Source of the DNA: Amantichitinum ursilacus | GTDB taxonomy: Bacteria > Pseudomonadota > Gammaproteobacteria > Burkholderiales > Chitinibacteraceae | Reading direction: 5' to 3' | Assembly (NCBI RefSeq): GCF_001294205.1 | Contig: NZ_LAQT01000034.1 | Span: forward strand, 1 to 56,620 | Length of the DNA stretch: 56,620 bases | Shown here: one piece after another, positions 52,370 to 56,620 of the stretch | Layout: every line of letters starts with the position of its first letter | Position numbering within the stretch: the first letter of the stretch is position 1 | The notes under the pieces: generated by a model | Seen by the model: only the letters and a program-made list of their open reading frames with translations | What the model was told of the DNA's origin: nothing | Databases searched by the model: none | Made by a program: the position numbers and the translations under genes

Positions 52370-55198
52370 ATGGATAAAAACGAAATTCTGGCGCGGGCCA
52401 GAACCACCTTTATTGGCGCGTTTAACGACGCCGCCGAACTACTCGCGCCTGCCACCCTGCTGCGGCTGACCGCCGCCACCGAGACCGGTGTGCTCACCGC
52501 TGCCGAGCGCTACACGCTGTACGAAGCGCGCAATGTGCTGCAAAAAAACGAAATTCCGGTGCGCCAGTTGTTGCGTGATCGCATGGAAGTGCTGGTTAAC
52601 CGCAGTTTCCAGACGGCATACAGCACGTTTCGACCGTCGTTTGCCGATTCGTTTGCACAAACCACGCTCAGCCTGATTGATACCTCCACGCAAGAAGAAG
52701 AACTGCGCGTCGACACCGTCACGCGCCGGTATCGCAATACCAGCGAACAAGAATTACGCGATCTGAATATCCGCATGGCCGTGCTGTTTGGCCAGGAAGA
52801 CATCAAGGAACGCGAAAATCCGTTTCGGCCGTGGCTGTTTGCGCGCGCGATTTCGCAAGCGGTCGAAGCGCTGGGCCAAGGCCCGGACACTGCCACCGTG
52901 CTGACGGATTATCTGGCCGAAGAATTCACGCCCTCCGTGCATCGCGTGTACGAACGGCTCAACCAGTTGCTGTCCGATGAAGGCATCGGTACCAATCTGC
53001 AGCTCAAGATTCGCCGCACCGCGCAATCGCGCCCCGCCGGCATACCGGGTCAGATGCCGCAGGCTGGCGCGCATGACGACGGCGGTGCGCACGCGGATTC
53101 GCCGTTTGCCGGCATGCAGCCCAACCCGGCGTTTGCAATGCCGGGCGGCCATGCCGATCCGTTTGCCGCCATGGCGGGCGCGCAGGCGATGGGCAATCCA
53201 TTTGCACAAGCCATGGCGCAGGCGGGCAACCCGTTTGCCGGATTGCAGAATGCGTTTTCGCCGGACCCGACCGACCAGTTGCTGCAAGCGGTACAGCGTG
53301 CGGTATCGGGCGGCGGCGATGTGCCGGGCGGCGCGGCGGATGCGGCGGTGGGCGGCAGCGTACCCAATCTGCCGCAAGGTCTGCCGGGCGGCATGCCGCA
53401 GTTGTTTGCGCATGGCGCGTTTCCGCAAGGTGGCTTTGGTCAGGGTGGCATGCCACAAGCGGGCTTTGGCCCCGCAACCGGTATGCCGGGTGGCTTGGGC
53501 GGCGGCATGGGCGGTTCGGCTCAGCAAGGCTTTGGCGCTAGCCCGGCGGCCGGTGGCACAGCGGGCGAGGCCGCGCGCAAAAGCTGGCTGAGCGGCGCCA
53601 GTGGCGTGAGCGATGCCTTGCGCCATCTGTTTAGCGGCATGCGCAAAGTGGCGCCGCGCAGCGCGGATGATCTGGCCAGCCCGTTTGGCGCGCCCGGCGC
53701 CACCGACGAGCCCTTGCATTTTGATGGCGGCGCGGACAGCTTCGAGCGCGAAGCCGCGTTCGAACCCACGCAATTTACCGGCAGCGCCGTCATCCACACG
53801 CCCTTGTCCGGCATGGTGGAAGAACTGCAGTACATCGCCACGCCCGACGCCAGCGGCATTATGGAAAACGGCCGTGTGCGCAACCTGATTATGGAAGCGC
53901 GCGCGCGGCTGTCCGATGTGGCCAAAGACAGCACCGAGCAGATGGTGATCGACACCGTCGCCATGCTGTTCGAATTTATTCTGAGCGATACCGAAGTGCC
54001 GGCCGAAGTGCGCGCGCAATTGGGTCGCCTGCAGTTTCTGGTGCTGAAAACCGCCCTGCTCGACCCCGACTTCTTTACCCAGGCGCACCACCCGGCGCGC
54101 ATGCTGGTAAACCGCATCGGCTCGATCTCGCTGGGCCTGCGCAGCCTGGACCCCAGCGGCGAACGCATCAGTATCGAAATCCGCCAGATTATCGAAACCT
54201 TGCTGGCCGACAAATCTGAAGGCCTGGCGCTGTTTACGCGCATGCTGGACGAATTCGACGCGTTTATTGCGCGCGAATTGCGCTCGGCCGATGCCCGCGT
54301 GGAACGCGCCGTGGCGGCGGTGGAAAGCTCGGAAAACCACACGCTGCTGTATGCGCGCACCGCGGGCAAGCTGGGCGATGCCTTGTCGGCGTTCCGGCTG
54401 GACACGGTGTTCCATGATTTTCTGGTCAACGCGTGGTCGCACGCGGTGGAACGCGCAGGCCGCAATTCGCCCGAGCGCGCGCATCGTTATCGCGAACTGG
54501 TGCCCGATCTGGTGTGGAGCATTGCGCCCAAGGTGTTGCCGAGCGAACGCAAAGAGTTTCTGGGGATGATTCCCGGCATGCTGGCCACCTTGCGCGAAGG
54601 CATGGCCGAAAGCGGGCTGACGCGCGAACAGCAGACCGCCTTCCTCGGCTGGCTGGCTGACCGGCACAAGCTGGCGCTGTCCGCCGCCAGCGTGCCCGCG
54701 CCGGTGCCGCCGCTGGATATGTTGCGCGAAACGTTTGCCGGCTTTGTACATGCGCCCGCCGAGAGCGAAGGCCGCGACGAAGAAGCCGCCGCCTTTGACC
54801 GCGCGCATCTGGCCGAAGCGATCCAGGAACTGGATATCGAACTTGACCTGATCGACCACGTGCTGGCGCAAGAATCGGACGAAGCGGTTGCAGCGCCCAG
54901 CGCACCCGGCGACGAACTGCAAAACCGGCTGCAAAACGGAGTGATGGTGGAAGTAAACCTGGACGGTAAGCCGTCCATTGCGCGGCTTAACTGGATCAGC
55001 ACCAGCGCCTCCACCTTGGTGCTGACGCTGGAAGGCCATGAAAAGCCGAGCGTGGTCAGCGTAAAGCTGTTCCGCCGTTTGCTCGACAGCGGCCGCGCGC
55101 GCTTTATCGAGGCTGCACCGTTGTTTGAACGCGCCGTCACCGCGTTGATGGATTCGGCCGACAAGGTGGACCAGACCCCGCTGCCACTGGCGGCTTAA
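52370..55198 (+). CDS. Large DUF1631-family protein with a Gly/Met/Pro-rich insert
   Basis: 942 residues. The N-terminal ~215 residues match DUF1631 (LRDLNIRMAVLFGQEDIKER, ENPFRPWLFARAISQAVEAL, YERLNQLLSDEGIGTNLQLK). Residues ~220-405 are low-complexity Gly/Ala/Pro/Met/Gln with repeated (D/N/S)PFA units near 244, 263, 276 and 287. DUF1631 resumes from ~430 (MVEELQYIATPDASGIMENG, ILSDTEVPAEVRAQLGRLQF), and the end (~905-930, LDGKPSIARLNWISTSASTL) resembles a PilZ-like small barrel. Function of the family is not established; c-di-GMP or envelope-stress roles are speculation. GGACAAGAGAG precedes the ATG. Cytoplasmic by lack of signal. Confidence 0.85.
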   Translation: MDKNEILARARTTFIGAFNDAAELLAPATLLRLTAATETGVLTAAERYTLYEARNVLQKNEIPVRQLLRDRMEVLVNRSFQTAYSTFRPSFADSFAQTTLSLIDTSTQEEELRVDTVTRRYRNTSEQELRDLNIRMAVLFGQEDIKERENPFRPWLFARAISQAVEALGQGPDTATVLTDYLAEEFTPSVHRVYERLNQLLSDEGIGTNLQLKIRRTAQSRPAGIPGQMPQAGAHDDGGAHADSPFAGMQPNPAFAMPGGHADPFAAMAGAQAMGNPFAQAMAQAGNPFAGLQNAFSPDPTDQLLQAVQRAVSGGGDVPGGAADAAVGGSVPNLPQGLPGGMPQLFAHGAFPQGGFGQGGMPQAGFGPATGMPGGLGGGMGGSAQQGFGASPAAGGTAGEAARKSWLSGASGVSDALRHLFSGMRKVAPRSADDLASPFGAPGATDEPLHFDGGADSFEREAAFEPTQFTGSAVIHTPLSGMVEELQYIATPDASGIMENGRVRNLIMEARARLSDVAKDSTEQMVIDTVAMLFEFILSDTEVPAEVRAQLGRLQFLVLKTALLDPDFFTQAHHPARMLVNRIGSISLGLRSLDPSGERISIEIRQIIETLLADKSEGLALFTRMLDEFDAFIARELRSADARVERAVAAVESSENHTLLYARTAGKLGDALSAFRLDTVFHDFLVNAWSHAVERAGRNSPERAHRYRELVPDLVWSIAPKVLPSERKEFLGMIPGMLATLREGMAESGLTREQQTAFLGWLADRHKLALSAASVPAPVPPLDMLRETFAGFVHAPAESEGRDEEAAAFDRAHLAEAIQELDIELDLIDHVLAQESDEAVAAPSAPGDELQNRLQNGVMVEVNLDGKPSIARLNWISTSASTLVLTLEGHEKPSVVSVKLFRRLLDSGRARFIEAAPLFERAVTALMDSADKVDQTPLPLAA

Positions 55199-55228
55199 GC
55201 GCCCTCATCTGTTTTAATTCCGACCACC

Positions 55229-55262
55229 AAAAATGGCGCGTGTTTAACGTGCCATTTTTTTA
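55229..55262 (+). terminator. Terminator after DUF1631 gene
   Basis: AAAAATGGCGCGT facing ACGTGCCATTTTTTT, one mismatched pair, short TTA loop and an extended T-run; 30 nt after the stop. Confidence 0.8.
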
Positions 55263-55341
55263 TTTTGCGGGGACAGTCGGCATCAAGCTCGGGCGATACA
55301 TGCCGATACAATGGCATCGGATAACCGCACAAGAAAAGACG

Positions 55342-56436
55342 ATGATCTCTGCCACCAGCCTTGGACTGGCGCAGCGCATGGCGCTGACCGGGCCCGACAC
55401 ATCCAGCCAGACAGCCAGTAAAAAGACACAAGCCGATACGAACGCTGCCGCCAACAACCTGAGCACCGCCACGGATGCCCAAACCAGCGCCAGCACGCAG
55501 GTGTCTTTAAATTCGCAAATGCGCAATCTAATGACCGCGCTGACATACCGGCCGGTCTCCAGCAAAAACAATACTTCGATGCTGAAACAGGTGAGCAGCG
55601 GCAGCGACCAGCGCAAGGCGGCGGCGCGCCAACGGCTCAAGCAGCTTAAAGAACAGATCGACAGCATGAAACGCTTTGCGGTGGCGCTTAATCCGCGCGC
55701 GGCCACGGCAATGGCCGTGCTGCTCAAGCAGTTGGCGCAGCAGGTGAAGGCGGCAGCGGCCGAACTGAGTGCCGGCTCGGGCGGCAGCAGTGGCGGCGAG
55801 ATGCATATCATGCCGGTGGCCAGTAGTGGCGATAGCAGTGGCGAGAGCAGTGCCGATGCTGGCGCAAGCGTGGCGGCTGCGGTCAGCAGCAGCGCGGATA
55901 CCAGCGGCAGCGACAGCGCGGGCACGGACAATGGCGGCGATGCCGGCAGCGCGGCGGATGCGCAAGCGGCCGTAGCTGCCGCCGAACAAGCCGCCACCGC
56001 CGCCAGCAGCGCCGATCAAACCAGCAGCGCCGCCAGCGGTAAATCGAGCGACGCCACGGGTAAGAGCACCGACGCAAGCGGCGCTAAAACCGCTGATAAA
56101 TCGACCGGCAGCGCCAGCAAACCCAGCGTCAACGTCAACCCCGGCACGGGCGCCAAGCCTGATCCGCAAGCGGCCGCCGACGCCGACTTGATCCGCAAAG
56201 TGGCGGGCAGCCTGAAAGAACTGATGGCGCTGGTCAAACTGCATCTACGCGGCCAGCCCAGCAAAGACATGCAATCGGCCGAAGCGGCGATGAAAGACGT
56301 GGACAAGATCGTCAAGAACATGACGGGCAACAGCGGCACAACCGGCACCTTGGGCGGCATCGGCGGCATCGGCGGCACGGCCAGCGCACTGACCGTACCC
56401 CTGACTTCGCTGATGAGCTCGCTTAACTTCGGATAA
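55342..56436 (+). CDS. Ser/Ala/Gly-rich protein of unknown function
   Basis: 364 residues; no family recognised. Residues 1-55 are polar and disordered; ~56-142 are helical with a coiled-coil-like, basic stretch (RKAAARQRLKQLKEQIDSMK, then VLLKQLAQQVKAAAAELS); ~145-275 are low-complexity Ser/Ala/Asp/Gly (for example SSGDSSGESSADAGAS); ~285-330 is a second helical part (LIRKVAGSLKELMALVKLHL, SAEAAMKDVDKIVKNMTG), and GGIGGIGG lies near the end. No signal peptide or membrane segment. Start at ATG 55342 after AAGAAAAGAC; an in-frame ATG at 55300 is possible. The inverted repeat copy 3 follows 75 bp beyond the stop. Confidence 0.7.
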   Translation: MISATSLGLAQRMALTGPDTSSQTASKKTQADTNAAANNLSTATDAQTSASTQVSLNSQMRNLMTALTYRPVSSKNNTSMLKQVSSGSDQRKAAARQRLKQLKEQIDSMKRFAVALNPRAATAMAVLLKQLAQQVKAAAAELSAGSGGSSGGEMHIMPVASSGDSSGESSADAGASVAAAVSSSADTSGSDSAGTDNGGDAGSAADAQAAVAAAEQAATAASSADQTSSAASGKSSDATGKSTDASGAKTADKSTGSASKPSVNVNPGTGAKPDPQAAADADLIRKVAGSLKELMALVKLHLRGQPSKDMQSAEAAMKDVDKIVKNMTGNSGTTGTLGGIGGIGGTASALTVPLTSLMSSLNFG

Positions 56437-56511
56437 CCACGCTGCGGCATGGAGTGGGTAAAGACGGGGACGCCGAGTCCCACCCTTTCTCGCCACCAAC
56501 GCGGCTGCCGC

Positions 56512-56603
56512 ATATGGTGGGTCGAGACCCACCATTCAAAGCCATTGCCACAGACTGCGGGCGTGGCATACCACTCTGGCTGGTGGGTCTTGACCCACCC
56601 TAT
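56512..56603. repeat. Inverted-repeat element, copy 3
   Basis: TATGGTGGGTCGAGACCCACC at one end and GGTGGGTCTTGACCCACCCTAT at the other, with TTCAAAGCCATTGCC inside, as in the copies at 104 and 370. The central part is more diverged and the GG/CC spacer of each end palindrome differs (GA, TT), but the GGTGGGTC/GACCCACC arms are kept. It lies beyond the 3' end of the Ser/Ala-rich gene. Confidence 0.8.
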
Positions 56604-56620
56604 CTCGCCACCCAGCGCCA

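Noticed and set aside
52021-52377. 118-codon frame in the sip/DUF1631 spacer
   Set aside because: No ribosome site, no recognisable domain, mixed composition, and it overlaps the DUF1631 start.
52754-55039. 761-codon minus-strand frame opposite the DUF1631 gene
   Set aside because: Composition is Arg/His/Gln/Ala, a typical shadow of GC-rich coding DNA. The plus-strand frame has clear DUF1631 motifs and a ribosome site.
1-56620. CRISPR arrays, tRNA or rRNA genes, transposase or integrase genes
   Set aside because: I looked for spaced direct repeats, T-arm-like motifs in the gene-free stretches and mobile-element proteins, and found none that I could support.

Overview
The window is GC-rich, gene-dense Gram-negative DNA. 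The gene content points to a betaproteobacterium: a type VI secretion (T6SS) effector island, an mdtABC-type RND pump with its own outer-membrane factor, a Burkholderia-type membrane FAD sugar dehydrogenase, a PEP-CTERM protein and a siderophore-interacting protein. A Neisseriales relative is possible, but nothing here proves it. I see no rRNA, tRNA, CRISPR array, transposase or integrase gene.

Layout. 1-480: the 3' end of a gabD-like dehydrogenase, then a second gabD tail fragment, each followed by a ~93-bp inverted-repeat element; a third copy of the element closes the window. 483-2056: divergent alpha/beta hydrolase and CGNR regulator with a striking double inverted repeat between them. 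2126-4145: GyrI-like protein, an orphan spore-coat-U secreted protein, and a small membrane protein. 4485-8037: three-gene membrane-bound FAD sugar dehydrogenase (Tat small subunit, GMC/Fe-S large subunit, triheme cytochrome), linked by ATGA overlaps. 8056-15428: two paralogous DUF1800 (lipoprotein) - DUF1501 (Tat) pairs on the minus strand. 16098-19623: surface-antigen-like protein, outer-membrane transporter-like protein, MscS channel.

19951-28206: T6SS effector island on the plus strand: vgrG (broken by a 4-bp duplication), two tandem Tli3-like lipoprotein immunity genes with mosaic similarity, a Tle3-type lipase effector, a PAAR tip protein and an unrecognised four-helix membrane protein coupled to PAAR. 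VgrG carries, PAAR caps, Tle3 attacks lipids, and the lipoproteins presumably protect in the periplasm; the last gene is the most open question.

28663-29842: PEP-CTERM protein and GNAT acetyltransferase. 29913-39000: RND efflux operon (MdtA, MdtB, MdtC, OprM-like). 39462-44770: LacI regulator, treY without a visible treZ, and an MscS channel 1 nt behind treY. 45124-49809: divergent sugar ABC importer (binding protein, double ATPase, permease) plus an aldose-epimerase-like gene, with a near-perfect palindrome as the likely LacI operator. 49826-51855: threonine aldolase and siderophore-interacting protein. 52370-56436: a large DUF1631 protein and a Ser/Ala-rich orphan, then the third repeat copy.
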